The notes: generated by a model not told the origin, from the sequence alone. Shown: positions 11,913-20,472, counted from the stretch's first letter. The stretch: 64,000 nt of DNA from Triatoma infestans (GCA_011037195.1 JAAEAF010014373.1:62001-126000), one strand, 5' to 3'. Made by a program: numbers and translations.

Positions 11913-12024
11913 TGGGGGGAGGTTAGAATAATTGTATGAAAAGGAGAGGACCCCTCTCTTCTACCCCCTCTCGCTCAAACGCTCTCTCTCTCTCTGCAAA
12001 AAGTCGTTTTTCTGGTTCTCTTTA
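11797..12024. repeat. Internal duplication next to the left TIR
   Basis: Bases 11797-11880 (TATGAAAAGGAGAGGACCCC..., CT-rich tail) recur at 11935-12024 in direct orientation, with only small changes. The right end of the element has a single copy, so the left end gained an extra copy of TIR-internal sequence. Confidence 0.85.
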
Positions 12025-12227
12025 CACTATTTCTCTAGCTATCTGCACATCATGTCTATTTATTAAAATAAATAAATAACAGTTGACTTGCATATTTAAA
12101 ATAAACATTTTATATCTGTACATCAACCTTTATGCACTAAAAAGCTGATAGTCTTTTACTACTATATTACAAACCAAAATTGTTTTTTTATTTCATTTAA
12201 TGCTCACAGTGTGACGGAGACACAACA

Positions 12228-13048
12228 ATGGCAGATCGTTGGATGGATATTGTAAATAGTGAAAATTATCAAAAGTTTATATCGAAATTATCTACTATTA
12301 ATCTTCACAACATTGAATTAGCTCAAAGATTTATTGACTTAAATAGAAAATTATTGAAAATGGAAAAATATGCTGCTGAATTCATTGAAAGAGCACCTAA
12401 CAAACATTTTAAACAATGCGTTTGGTCGAACCCTGACCAACAGATGGGGCCAGATACATGTCATTGTGTACTCATATCATTCTTGTCCAAGGATATTGAT
12501 AATAATTTAAATGGTCTGGTGATAAGTGGGGATCTTTAAACTTCAAGTGATGTGAACTTTTTTTGAATCAGTTGCACACAAGCATGGCTAGATGTGAAAT
12601 GGGTCTACAACTGACTACAAGTTTTCCACTCAACAAAAACCACTCTAAGGTATTAATAACTGGTCTCTCCCAAGATTATGTGCCTCTGGTAGCGGTGAGG
12701 TCGAGAAAAGATGTTATTTATCTACATGTTGAAGACTGGCTGACTCTGGAGTCAAACATGCAGACTTTCAATGACTTCTTCAACGGAAAACAAGCAATTC
12801 CTCCAAATGAAATTAACCTTAAGAATGCAACAATATATTTTCTTAAGTTTACATACAAAGTGATTTCCATCCAGGGAAAAGCAACTTGGTTGGAAGATCT
12901 TCTAAGTTTTCAACCTACCAAGATCAACCTGCTTAGAAATGAATACTTAAAACTTCAAAGCCTGTTTGAAGATGTAACTTTTCAGTTAAATTATCTGTCA
13001 AAACTTTGTACTCCTAATACATTGTTTCCATATTATCAAAAAAAATAA
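12228..13048 (+). pseudogene. Polinton left-end protein, unrecognised, broken into two frames
   Basis: ATG at 12228 opens 103 codons ending at a TAA (12537-12539). The second frame is open from about 12551 to 13048 (first ATG 12584). The two look like one protein of about 270 residues interrupted by a stop and by a one-base slip in the T7 run at 12558-12564, because the frame after the first stop reads on as TSSDVNFF up to that run. The N-terminal part is helix- and Lys/Glu-rich; the C-terminal part ends NYLSKLCTPNTLFPYYQ. I recognise no domain. A pyrimidine-rich stretch ending TGCTCACAG at about 12209 resembles a 3' splice site, so a 5' UTR intron is possible. It is convergent with the integrase gene. 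Confidence 0.6.
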
Positions 13049-13161
13049 ACAATTTTACTCACCAACGCAAGTTTTATATTTATTTAAACCTCTAGTTTAA
13101 AAAAATTGTTAGAATAGTTAAGAAGGAAATCATAAAAAAAATCACATACACAAAGAAATTA

Positions 13162-14085
13162 TTAATTTATTAAGTTTTCTGTTCTTATCCAAGTAGGCTT
13201 TTTAAAGCCCAACCATCGTACATAAAGCTTATCATTTTTCCGTTTTAATATTTTTTCTACAAGATATACATCTTTATATTTAGTTTTCTGCAGTTCTTGG
13301 GTATAAAATGCTCCTTGAATAGGCTGTCCTGTCAAATCTTCCAACACGTAAGTATATGGAATAGTTTCACGAACATTTTTAATTTTAAATATTTCAGTAC
13401 TCCAATTGGGTGTATATCCTCTGCTAAATAGAGTTCTTCTTTTCGAAATTCGTACATAGTCACCTTTATTAAATCGCTGTTTATCTTTTCGTTTTACTTT
13501 GGAAGAGTAAACATTAGCTAGTAAGAATTCTTCGTTATCAGAATTTACTTCTGATGGTGTCATACCCACCGTACGGTGTACTTTGTTGTTGTAGCTATTT
13601 ATGAGATCTGATAAATGTTTTGTATAATTGTAGTTACCTTGAAGACTAAACAATCGATACATCATAGATTTAAAGGTTCTATTAAATCTTTCAACAATTG
13701 AACTTTTAATTTGGCTGTAAGTACTGTAATGATTTATGTTGTGCTTTTTCATGAGCTTCTTGTAGGAAACATTGTAGAATTCTTTTCCATTATCAGTCTG
13801 AATATTTTTTGGTACTCTTCCAGCTGAATTAAAAATACTTTCCATAGCTTGAGTGATATCTTGAGCGCCTTTGGATTTAACAGGTTTCACCCAGGCGTAT
13901 TTTGAAAAACAATCAATCACTGCTAATATGTATTTGTAACCATTATTTTGGCGAGCATATGGTATCATTTCCATTAAATCAGCCTGCCATAAGTCATCAA
14001 CACCTTTGAGCAATGTACGTCTTCGAGGGTAGCGTGAACGTGCTGGCCTATGAAGTTCAGCAACTACAGCCTCCTTGAAGGACAT
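13162..14085 (-). CDS. Polinton integrase (DDE, with C-terminal chromodomain)
   Basis: Retroviral-type integrase that inserts the element and makes the 6-bp duplication. Catalytic core: WQADL (first Asp), IQTDNGKEF (second Asp, coded near 13777-13800) and SIVERFNRT (Glu, near 13675-13696), with about 33 residues between the last two by my count. The C-terminus (13165-13270) is a chromodomain: VEKILKRKNDKLYVRWLGF then W.....NLI. The open frame continues upstream to 14121 only with a non-ATG codon, so I chose the first ATG at 14085 (about 307 residues). That start cuts into the N-terminal HRP.R.R region usually preceded by more sequence, so an upstream exon (AG at about 14124) or a truncated N-terminus is possible. 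A TATA-like TTAAATATAAG lies at 14150-14160. Confidence 0.93.
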   Translation of the reverse strand: MSFKEAVVAELHRPARSRYPRRRTLLKGVDDLWQADLMEMIPYARQNNGYKYILAVIDCFSKYAWVKPVKSKGAQDITQAMESIFNSAGRVPKNIQTDNGKEFYNVSYKKLMKKHNINHYSTYSQIKSSIVERFNRTFKSMMYRLFSLQGNYNYTKHLSDLINSYNNKVHRTVGMTPSEVNSDNEEFLLANVYSSKVKRKDKQRFNKGDYVRISKRRTLFSRGYTPNWSTEIFKIKNVRETIPYTYVLEDLTGQPIQGAFYTQELQKTKYKDVYLVEKILKRKNDKLYVRWLGFKKPTWIRTENLIN

Positions 14086-14177
14086 AGTTTTTGGTACTTT
14101 ATCCTTTACGGAATCTCTCACATCTGATCTTTATTTCTAAAGATTAAATCTTATATTTAACCACAACCCTTAAAAAC

Positions 14178-14612
14178 TTAATCGAAAATTGTTTTAAGTT
14201 GATGGGCTGTTAAAGGAATATTCGGATTCAATGCACTCAGTCTGTTTTTTATTGTTTCAAATAAACGATTTACATAATTCTGAGTCACTAGTTTTCTAGC
14301 CTGATCATATGTTTGTAAAAGATAATTTTTTGTTATGAAATGTTCATCTAGATAGTTCTGAAGGTACAACTTGCTTACCAAATCTAACTGATCTATATAA
14401 CTTTCCAAGTAGGTTTTAGTAATAAATTCATTTTTTGTAGTAACATACTTTTCCAGATATCTCTTATTTACAGCATCGGAACCACTTAAAGGATCACTCA
14501 CTCCCACTAACCGTTTATTTTCAAAATCAATATAATCACCATCTTCATCATCACTTGCATGAAATACTTTCTTGATTTGGGGTAATGATCTACCAAACTT
14601 GTCAACAGGCAT
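14178..14612 (-). CDS. Fibre-like Polinton protein with phage tail-fibre-type motif
   Basis: 144 residues. After an acidic start (DDEDGDYIDFENKRL) comes a VSDPLSGSDAVNKRYLEKYV segment, which has the pattern (NKRI..V.DP....DAVNKRYVD) common at shaft/collar junctions of phage tail fibres. It is followed by about four spaced repeats of the form (F/L)(I/V)(T/S)K.YL..Y(I/L)D over residues 58-130, consistent with an elongated, probably trimeric, coiled shaft. It lies between the integrase and the 369-residue gene, same strand. I infer a virion surface or fibre role; no enzymatic motif is seen. ATG at 14612 is the only sensible start. Confidence 0.65.
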   Translation of the reverse strand: MPVDKFGRSLPQIKKVFHASDDEDGDYIDFENKRLVGVSDPLSGSDAVNKRYLEKYVTTKNEFITKTYLESYIDQLDLVSKLYLQNYLDEHFITKNYLLQTYDQARKLVTQNYVNRLFETIKNRLSALNPNIPLTAHQLKTIFD

Positions 14613-14665
14613 GTTATTCTGTGGTGGTTAAGCTAGCAATGAACAATTCCCCATACCATACCAGT

Positions 14666-15775
14666 TTAATAAATAATATTAGCCTCTCTCAGCTCTTCAA
14701 TTACGGATTGAATTTCATTTTCATGTCCTGTATGACCTGCACTGGTTGAAGCATATAGTAGCCTAAGTCGATCTACCAGTTCGTTGGGATCATCCCAATA
14801 TTCATAAATACTTTGACCTTCCCACATGCCTTTACCAATTGTTTCCCTCGATCTTAGCGGGTATTTACTAGGTCTTGTTGCAATCAAAGTCAGAGGTGTT
14901 TGTCTGTTTGAAGCAGTTGCTGGTGGAGTATATCTAGTTTGTATTGAAATTTGTTCCGGTGATTTGGAGAGGGGCTTGAAAAGAGGAGCGATGATATTTC
15001 TGTATTTCCATCCTCTGCTGGAACTCATTCCTTTTTCTTCACTAAACTGTCGCTTATGCGCATTACTTCTAATTAAAATGTCTTTATAACTGTCTAAATC
15101 ATTTTCTGAATATTCTGTCGGTTGTTTTAAAAATAACAATTGTAACAAACCTGGTGTACCTTCATACCATTTTCCATTTACATTAATATCATCACCAGCT
15201 ATGGTTACCTGAGCATTTCCAATGGTCATCCCACCTTTTGGTAGGATTCTAATTCCATATCTATCATCAAAATCTCTAGGATCGGCACTAATTATTTTCA
15301 GTAAATATGGTTCTATTAAAGAGCCAATATCTTCTTCCCCCCTTAAAGTTTTCTCCAATTCCTGTTTATCAATTTTTCTTACGTACTCTAAAGGAGTGAT
15401 CTCTTCTACATTTTCAAACGTTTCTTCTTGTTTTATTGGGGCAGTATACCTTTTCAGGTGCACAGGAGTAGAAGCTTTAATTGGTGAGTGTAAAGGTTCT
15501 TTAATTAGAGATTCTGTTTCTGTTGAAACATCTTTAGTAGAAGGTTTAACCAGTGATTCCATTGCAGTTGAACCCTCCTTTTTCACTTTCAGAGGTAGAT
15601 AATCTTGTTTTACCCGTTTTCCCTGTTGAATCAGCTCTTGTAGTGGTTCTGTTATAGGTTTCAAACTCTTTTCTAGTTCTTCCTGAGATGATTGAAGTCC
15701 ACGCTTCATACTTTTGAATTTGTTGCGTAGAGATTTAGAAGTTTCAATAAGTTGTTTAGTAACCTTGGGATCCAT
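14666..15775 (-). CDS. DUF8207-like Polinton protein
   Basis: 369 residues. N-terminal third: Lys/Glu/Gln-rich, predicted helical and disordered (TKQLIETSKSLRNKFKSMKRG). Residues about 160-260 hold YGIR..P.GG.TIGNA.VTIAGDDINVNGKWYEGTPGLLQLLFLKQPTEYSENDLDSY, a pattern I associate with the DUF8207 family found in arthropod Polintons. C-terminal part: GSKY-like (RGWKYRNIIAPLF) and Pro/Ser-rich. Function unknown; a structural or core role is a guess. A minus-strand TATA (CTATATATAAG, 15806-15816) sits about 30 bp upstream of the ATG and overlaps the end of the ATPase gene. Confidence 0.75.
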   Translation of the reverse strand: MDPKVTKQLIETSKSLRNKFKSMKRGLQSSQEELEKSLKPITEPLQELIQQGKRVKQDYLPLKVKKEGSTAMESLVKPSTKDVSTETESLIKEPLHSPIKASTPVHLKRYTAPIKQEETFENVEEITPLEYVRKIDKQELEKTLRGEEDIGSLIEPYLLKIISADPRDFDDRYGIRILPKGGMTIGNAQVTIAGDDINVNGKWYEGTPGLLQLLFLKQPTEYSENDLDSYKDILIRSNAHKRQFSEEKGMSSSRGWKYRNIIAPLFKPLSKSPEQISIQTRYTPPATASNRQTPLTLIATRPSKYPLRSRETIGKGMWEGQSIYEYWDDPNELVDRLRLLYASTSAGHTGHENEIQSVIEELREANIIY

Positions 15776-15805
15776 AACGGAATGAGAAAACTATTCTACT
15801 ACCAA

Positions 15806-15816
15806 CTTATATATAG
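15806..15816 (-). promoter_or_regulatory. TATA box for the 369-residue gene
   Basis: CTATATATAAG on the minus strand, about 30 bp before ATG 15775, implying a very short 5' UTR. Confidence 0.6.
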
Positions 15817-16511
15817 ATAAATGTGTCCAACCCCTTCCGAAACCTACCATTGTTAGAATCTCTTGTTTTGTCCAGAGTTATAAATCCATGCGGTTCCTCC
15901 CAGCATATATAACACATTTGTTTAAATTTATCAAATGGTACGTTGGGAGAACTTATATGATCACTGTAAACATGTTTTAAATTTAAATCATCCTGTTTGA
16001 ACAATAAGATAAAGTTGGCGTTGTCACGAATAAGATGTTTAGGGATCCTGGCATAACTTTGGCAAAGATAGAAGCAGTCAATGTTCTTGTGACGGCCCAT
16101 ACTAAAATATTTCCTAATATTTTCTTGCTCATCCATTGAAATATCATCAAATACTATGACAGAGTTTGGTTCTGCGTTATCAGGAGTAATTATTTGTTGA
16201 GTGGTGTTTACTGTATGGAATCCTATTTCTGGAACTAGTTTAAAAATCTCTTCTAAATATAAATATTTCTCTTGTTGAAGCGACTGACTGCATATGTATA
16301 TGTGTGTGAATTTCAGCCCATTTGGTTGTAAAAGCAAACAAGCCATAAGATTGGTTTTACCAGAGCCTGAACTTCCGCAAATAAGTGCTCGGATATTATC
16401 AGGCAGTAATGCTCCATGACGATTAATTTTCACATGGTCACCAATTGAATTATTCAGGAGATTGCAGATAGGTAAACTTTCGTTTTGCTTCTCTAAACGC
16501 ATATTGAACAT
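15807..16511 (-). CDS. Polinton packaging ATPase (FtsK/HerA, A32-like)
   Basis: 234 residues from ATG 16511. The motor that translocates DNA into capsids. Walker A GSSGSGKTN lies about 42 residues in (coded near 16350-16380), Walker B NSVIVFDDIS follows, and QSYARIPKHLIRDNANFILLF gives the arginine/sensor region typical of A32-like ATPases. A longer reading from 16640 exists, but it would cross the promoter and overlap the divergent PLA2 gene; the ATG at 16511 follows the TATA by about 20-30 bp and gives the normal family length. Neighbouring capsid and protease genes fit a virion-assembly module. Confidence 0.93.
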   Translation of the reverse strand: MFNMRLEKQNESLPICNLLNNSIGDHVKINRHGALLPDNIRALICGSSGSGKTNLMACLLLQPNGLKFTHIYICSQSLQQEKYLYLEEIFKLVPEIGFHTVNTTQQIITPDNAEPNSVIVFDDISMDEQENIRKYFSMGRHKNIDCFYLCQSYARIPKHLIRDNANFILLFKQDDLNLKHVYSDHISSPNVPFDKFKQMCYICWEEPHGFITLDKTRDSNNGRFRKGLDTFIYI

Positions 16512-16529
16512 GTTTGGTAAGGGGGTGTG

Positions 16530-16543
16530 ATATATATATATAG
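16530..16543. promoter_or_regulatory. Bidirectional TATA between ATPase and PLA2/pX genes
   Basis: A (TA)n-type TATA (GATATATATATATAG) lies in the 58-bp gap between the ATPase ATG (16511, minus) and the PLA2/pX ATG (16570, plus). It reads as TATA on both strands and would divide early/structural transcription in both directions. Confidence 0.6.
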
Positions 16544-16569
16544 TTTCAGATCCCACTAATGCCATCATT

Positions 16570-17310
16570 ATGAGAAGAAAAACTGTTGGAAGAGGTCTTA
16601 TAAATTCAGTGATTAACAAACTACCTTTTGAAGTGCACATACCCGGTTATAGATTTTGCGGTCCAGGAACTAAATTACAAGAAAGATTAAAACGAGGTGA
16701 TAGAGGCGTTAATCCTTTGGACGAAGCCTGTAGGGAGCACGACATTGCATACTCTCAACACAGAGATCTAGATTCACGGCATAAGGCTGACCTTATACTC
16801 GCTGATAAAGCTTGGCAAAGAACAAAGGCTAGTGACGCATCTTTTGGTGAGAAGGCATCAGCCTGGGCAGTTACAAACGCAATGAAAGCTAAAGTGAAAT
16901 TGGGTGGTGGGGGGAAAAAGGTAAAAAAAACTATTAAAGATGTTATAAAAGCAGCACGTGTGACTTCACCTTTATCGATTAGTGGTGCATCAAAGAAGGC
17001 TCTAAGAAAGGCAAAAATTTATTTAAAAAATTCAAAACCATCGAAAATACCGAGAGTTTTACCAATACCAAGAACTGGTGGAATTCTTCCGTTTATAGTC
17101 CCATTATTTGCGGGATTATCTGCATTAGGAAGTTTAGCTGGTGGAGCATCAGCAATAGCAAAGGCAGTAAAGGACACCCAAGTTGCAAGGGATCAGTTAG
17201 AAGAAATGAGAAGACATAATAGAAAAATGGAAGAGCAGCAAATTGGTCAAGGATTTTATCTTAAACCATATAAAAAAGGATATGGACTTTACATTAGAAA
17301 AAAACACTGA
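16570..17310 (+). CDS. Minor virion protein: phospholipase A2-like domain fused to pX-like tail
   Basis: 246 residues. Residues 23-82 match the parvovirus VP1-type PLA2: PGYRFCGPGT (calcium loop) and EHDIAY (catalytic His-Asp, near residues 57-58). A Lys/Gly-rich linker (VKLGGGGKKVKKT) follows. The C-terminal half has a Gly/Ala/Leu segment GILPFIVPLFAGLSALGSLA (near residue 171) and a GYGLYIRKKH end, like adenovirus pX/mu and protein VI-type core proteins. Known PLA2 domains of this kind act in membrane breach during entry; the same role here is inference. First gene of a + strand run with the protease and capsid genes. Confidence 0.88.
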   Translation: MRRKTVGRGLINSVINKLPFEVHIPGYRFCGPGTKLQERLKRGDRGVNPLDEACREHDIAYSQHRDLDSRHKADLILADKAWQRTKASDASFGEKASAWAVTNAMKAKVKLGGGGKKVKKTIKDVIKAARVTSPLSISGASKKALRKAKIYLKNSKPSKIPRVLPIPRTGGILPFIVPLFAGLSALGSLAGGASAIAKAVKDTQVARDQLEEMRRHNRKMEEQQIGQGFYLKPYKKGYGLYIRKKH

Positions 17311-17346
17311 CTACTTCCTAACAGAGCACTCACAAACATAGAATTA

Positions 17347-17661
17347 ATGAAATATGCTAAAAATGTTCCACACTTTAGGGGTGTATATATGCGTGACACG
17401 CTACCAAAATTTCCTAAAGCTGAAGAATGTGCTGTTGTAAATCTAGATTCAGCGTACAATGTTGGAACTCACTGGGTAGCGTATATTAAAAAAGGTAATC
17501 AGGTTATGTATTTTGATCCATTTGGGAATCTTAGACCACCATTAGAAATATTAAGTTATTTTAACAACTGTGAAATCATGTACAATCGTGAAAGATATCA
17601 AGACTGGAATACGCCTTACTGTGGACATTTATGTTTAGAATTTCTCTATAATAATGCATAA
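17347..17661 (+). CDS. Adenain-like cysteine protease (PRO)
   Basis: 104 residues, Ulp1/adenain (C5) family, expected to mature virion proteins. Catalytic order is visible: His42 in GTHWVAY, Asp57 in YFDPFG, Gln85 in RYQDWN and Cys92 in YCGHLC. The N-terminus GVYMRDTLP and VNLD match the family start, so ATG 17347 is convincing although the protein is shorter than adenovirus protease. It begins 36 bp after the PLA2/pX gene and ends 21 bp before the next ATG, so a shared transcript is likely. Confidence 0.93.
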   Translation: MKYAKNVPHFRGVYMRDTLPKFPKAEECAVVNLDSAYNVGTHWVAYIKKGNQVMYFDPFGNLRPPLEILSYFNNCEIMYNRERYQDWNTPYCGHLCLEFLYNNA

Positions 17662-17682
17662 CAAAGTTTGCGGACATTAGTC

Positions 17683-18372
17683 ATGTCTTACACTTTTACC
17701 TTAACAGGTACATCCAGCATCCTTAGCGCTGATATATTTCCACCAATTAGTTTACTGGACGGAGCTGACTATAAGATTGGCTTACTTAGCTTCCAATCTT
17801 ATAACTCAATTCCAAATATAATTGAAAATGTAAACAATAAATTTTATTATGGTGACAGAGTGATTAGTATTCCTACTGGGAACTATGAGGTTGAAGCTAT
17901 AGCAGATTATCTAAAAAGAAACATGGAATCACCTGATTCAATTAAAATGAAAGGAAATGTTAATACTTTGAAAATTGAGTTCAAGTGTACACAACCTGTT
18001 GATTTCAACAAAGAGTATTCAATTGGTCCTTTACTAGGATTTACTCAACATAAAGTGTTGGAGGCAAACATTACTCATAAATCAGATGAGCTTGTAAAAA
18101 TTCACGGTGTAAATACAATTGCTGTAAATTGCAATATAGCTGCAGGTTCATATAGAAATGGCAAACCTGGTCATACGGTATATGAGTTTTCTCCTACAGT
18201 CCCACCAGGTTATAAATTGGTACATGAACCTGCACCAGTCATTTATTTTCCAGTCATTGGTGAGAGAATTGATAATATTACGCTGTCTCTTACAGATCAA
18301 GATAATAATCTGGTGAACTTTTGTGAAGAAGTAATTACTATTCGATTACATTTGAAGAAAAATGGGTATTGA
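17683..18372 (+). CDS. Minor capsid protein (penton-type, PY)
   Basis: 229 residues from ATG 17683; the open frame begins 15 bases earlier at a TTG that I reject. Beta-rich throughout. Landmarks are LLDGADYKIGLLSFQSYNSIPNI, IPTGNYEVEAIADYL, GPLLGFT and the C-terminal VIGERIDNITLSLTDQDNNLV followed by an ITIRLHLKK strand. This is the pattern of the single jelly-roll vertex protein of Polintons. Sits between the protease and major capsid genes as usual. Assignment rests on family knowledge plus context. Confidence 0.88.
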   Translation: MSYTFTLTGTSSILSADIFPPISLLDGADYKIGLLSFQSYNSIPNIIENVNNKFYYGDRVISIPTGNYEVEAIADYLKRNMESPDSIKMKGNVNTLKIEFKCTQPVDFNKEYSIGPLLGFTQHKVLEANITHKSDELVKIHGVNTIAVNCNIAAGSYRNGKPGHTVYEFSPTVPPGYKLVHEPAPVIYFPVIGERIDNITLSLTDQDNNLVNFCEEVITIRLHLKKNGY

Positions 18373-18380
18373 TTTTAAAA

Positions 18381-18390
18381 GGTATAAAAG
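18381..18390 (+). promoter_or_regulatory. TATA box for the major capsid gene
   Basis: GGTATAAAAG about 110 bp before ATG 18499. Confidence 0.65.
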
Positions 18391-18498
18391 CAGTAACACT
18401 GGAGTTAAACCATCCAGTATTCAACGTTCCCCCCACAGAGTGTTAACACCTTCAAACGTTTACTTTCTACAACAAATAGGGCTTTTAGTTAAACCACA

Positions 18499-19710
18499 AT
18501 GGAAGAAGTATTAAATGTAAGTGATGGGGTGATTTTCGAAGAGAGGATAACCAATTATGAATATCACACACACCAACCTTATACACAATCGCTGAACAAT
18601 TCGGATGAGATAATTATTTCAGTACAACAACAAGACATTTTTACAGTTCCATCAAAGAGTTTTCTTTATATTCAAGGAAAAGTAGAAAAAGAAGAATCTT
18701 CAGCAAGTTTAGATGTGAGATTAGTGAGGAATGCTTTTATGTTTCTCTTTGATGAAATCAAATATCAGTTAAATGGAGTTTTAGTTGACCACGTCCGTAA
18801 CCCAGGAATTGTCAGCACCCTTAAAGGTTACGTATCTTTCAACAGTGATAAAGTTAAAGCACTGGAAATTGCCGGTTGGATGTCTCCTAATACAGATGTC
18901 AAGCTTATTGATGATGATGGTAATTTTGATTGCTGCATTCCACTAGACACAGTTATGGGCTTCTTTGAAGATTACAATAGAATAATACTACAAGGGAAAC
19001 ATGAATTAATATTGCATAGAAGTAGAAGTGATAATGATTCTATTTTCACCGTTGGAGCAGCAGTTAACGCTTCTGTTAAACTTAAATCCGTGCAATGGAG
19101 AATCCCATATGTAAAAGTGTCTGATCAACAAAAACTGAAGTTCTTGAATGTTATCAATAAGGGGAAGACCATACACATGGCATTTCGATCATGGGATCTT
19201 ATCGAATATCCAACCCTACCTGCTACAACTAAGCATACATGGACATTGAAAACTACAACAAATTTGGAAAAACCCCGTTATGTGATAATTGCATTTCAAA
19301 CCAACAGAAAAGATAACAAACTAGCAGATCCATCAATTTTCGATCAAAACAACATTACTAATGTTAAACTACACCTAAATTCAGAGATCTATCCTTATGA
19401 CGACTTAAATGTAAATTTTTCCAAGAATTATTTCAGTTTTCTGTATTATATGTATCAAAATTTTCAACATAGTTACTATGGAAAAGCAAACCAACCTCTT
19501 ATGTCTAAAAATCATTTTAAAGATTATGCACCTATTATTGTAATAGACTGTTCTCGTCAATCGGAAGCCATAAGATCATCTTCTGTTGACATTAGGTTAG
19601 AGATAGAATGTACTGAAGCTTTCAAGGCTAATACCACAGCATATGCCTTAATTTTACATGACAGCCTCGTGGAATATAACCCTTTATCTGGCATCGTCAG
19701 AAGAATATAA
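18499..19710 (+). CDS. Major capsid protein (double jelly-roll, PX)
   Basis: 403 residues. Beta-rich, beginning EEVLNVSDGVIFEERITNYEYHTHQPYTQS and continuing with FTVPSKSFLYIQGKV, RNAFMFLFDEIKYQLNGV, MGFFEDYNRII, KGKTIHMAFRSWDLIEYP, PRYVIIAFQTNRK and a C-terminal LEYN-type end (SLVEYNPLSGIVRRI). These are characteristic Polinton hexon-type capsid segments. It forms the T-number lattice of the predicted virion. No break is visible, and upstream spacing and a TATA support the ATG chosen. Confidence 0.93.
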   Translation: MEEVLNVSDGVIFEERITNYEYHTHQPYTQSLNNSDEIIISVQQQDIFTVPSKSFLYIQGKVEKEESSASLDVRLVRNAFMFLFDEIKYQLNGVLVDHVRNPGIVSTLKGYVSFNSDKVKALEIAGWMSPNTDVKLIDDDGNFDCCIPLDTVMGFFEDYNRIILQGKHELILHRSRSDNDSIFTVGAAVNASVKLKSVQWRIPYVKVSDQQKLKFLNVINKGKTIHMAFRSWDLIEYPTLPATTKHTWTLKTTTNLEKPRYVIIAFQTNRKDNKLADPSIFDQNNITNVKLHLNSEIYPYDDLNVNFSKNYFSFLYYMYQNFQHSYYGKANQPLMSKNHFKDYAPIIVIDCSRQSEAIRSSSVDIRLEIECTEAFKANTTAYALILHDSLVEYNPLSGIVRRI

Positions 19711-19734
19711 TTGGTGATGTGGTGGGGTGGAGTT

Positions 19735-19744
19735 GATATAAATT
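19735..19744 (+). promoter_or_regulatory. TATA-like box before the 230-residue gene
   Basis: GATATAAATT about 35 bp upstream of ATG 19778. Confidence 0.5.
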
Positions 19745-19777
19745 AAAGTATTGTAAAGGAGATATTTACAGTCCATC

Positions 19778-20470
19778 ATGTGTGCTGTAGTGATAGATAT
19801 ACAAGGCTATCAAAGTGTTGATCACACATTTATCGTAAAGGAGCTGGCAATTGTTGACTTTAATGATATAGAGAAGCACTGGATATTCAAACCCCCATCT
19901 TATGGAAATCCAGACTCATCACCCAATAGATGGGTATACAGAAACCTTCATGGAATCGGATGGGGGGCTGGTGATATTGACTATTCTGAATTTGATGGTA
20001 TTTTGAAGACTGCAACCGTCAATTATACTTACCTATTTGCAAAAGGAGATGAAAAATGTAAATTCTTGGGTAATATAATTGGAAAGACTGTGTTTAATCT
20101 TCAAGATTTTGGCTGCCCCAGTATAAAACATCTATCTCTATATCATCACTTCAACAAGTGTAACTATCACGCTGATTCTAAATACAATTGTGCTCTACAG
20201 TTTGGTCGAATGTTAGCTAATTGGATGCTTCAGAACTCTTCCAAGGTAGATTTTACCAACGCTAGCGTTAGGGGGAATACTTTTAGAACCTCCTATAAAC
20301 TACCACTGAGCCCGGAGTTGCTGGCTTTTAATGGGTTTATCCAAATAAGAAATAAATGTCTTCAGTGTGTGTACTGTGGAATGATACTTTTAGAAGAAGT
20401 AATAAAAGAATGTCCTTGTAAATTACATTATGATAACTGTACTTGGTGTAAAAAACATGGAATTAAATAA
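19778..20470 (+). CDS. Polinton 230-residue protein, nuclease-like fold with Cys cluster (tentative)
   Basis: Starts CAVVIDIQGY then VKELAIVDF, like the first strand pair of a DEDD exonuclease (Asp followed by a turn and E-L-A). Later segments are HGIGWGAGDI, YLFAKGDEKCKFL, NLQDFGCPS and HHFNKCNYHADSKYNCALQFGRML, the last comparable to an exonuclease H...D region. The C-terminus has paired cysteines (CLQCVYC, CPCKLHYDNCTWC), probably zinc-binding. The nuclease idea is inference from motif spacing; strict catalytic residues are not all assured. It is the last + strand gene, convergent with the polymerase. Confidence 0.6.
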   Translation: MCAVVIDIQGYQSVDHTFIVKELAIVDFNDIEKHWIFKPPSYGNPDSSPNRWVYRNLHGIGWGAGDIDYSEFDGILKTATVNYTYLFAKGDEKCKFLGNIIGKTVFNLQDFGCPSIKHLSLYHHFNKCNYHADSKYNCALQFGRMLANWMLQNSSKVDFTNASVRGNTFRTSYKLPLSPELLAFNGFIQIRNKCLQCVYCGMILLEEVIKECPCKLHYDNCTWCKKHGIK

Positions 20471-20472
20471 AA

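Noticed and set aside
15807..16640. Longer ATPase start at 16640
   Set aside because: Would read through the shared TATA and overlap the divergent PLA2/pX gene; the ATG at 16511 gives the usual family length.
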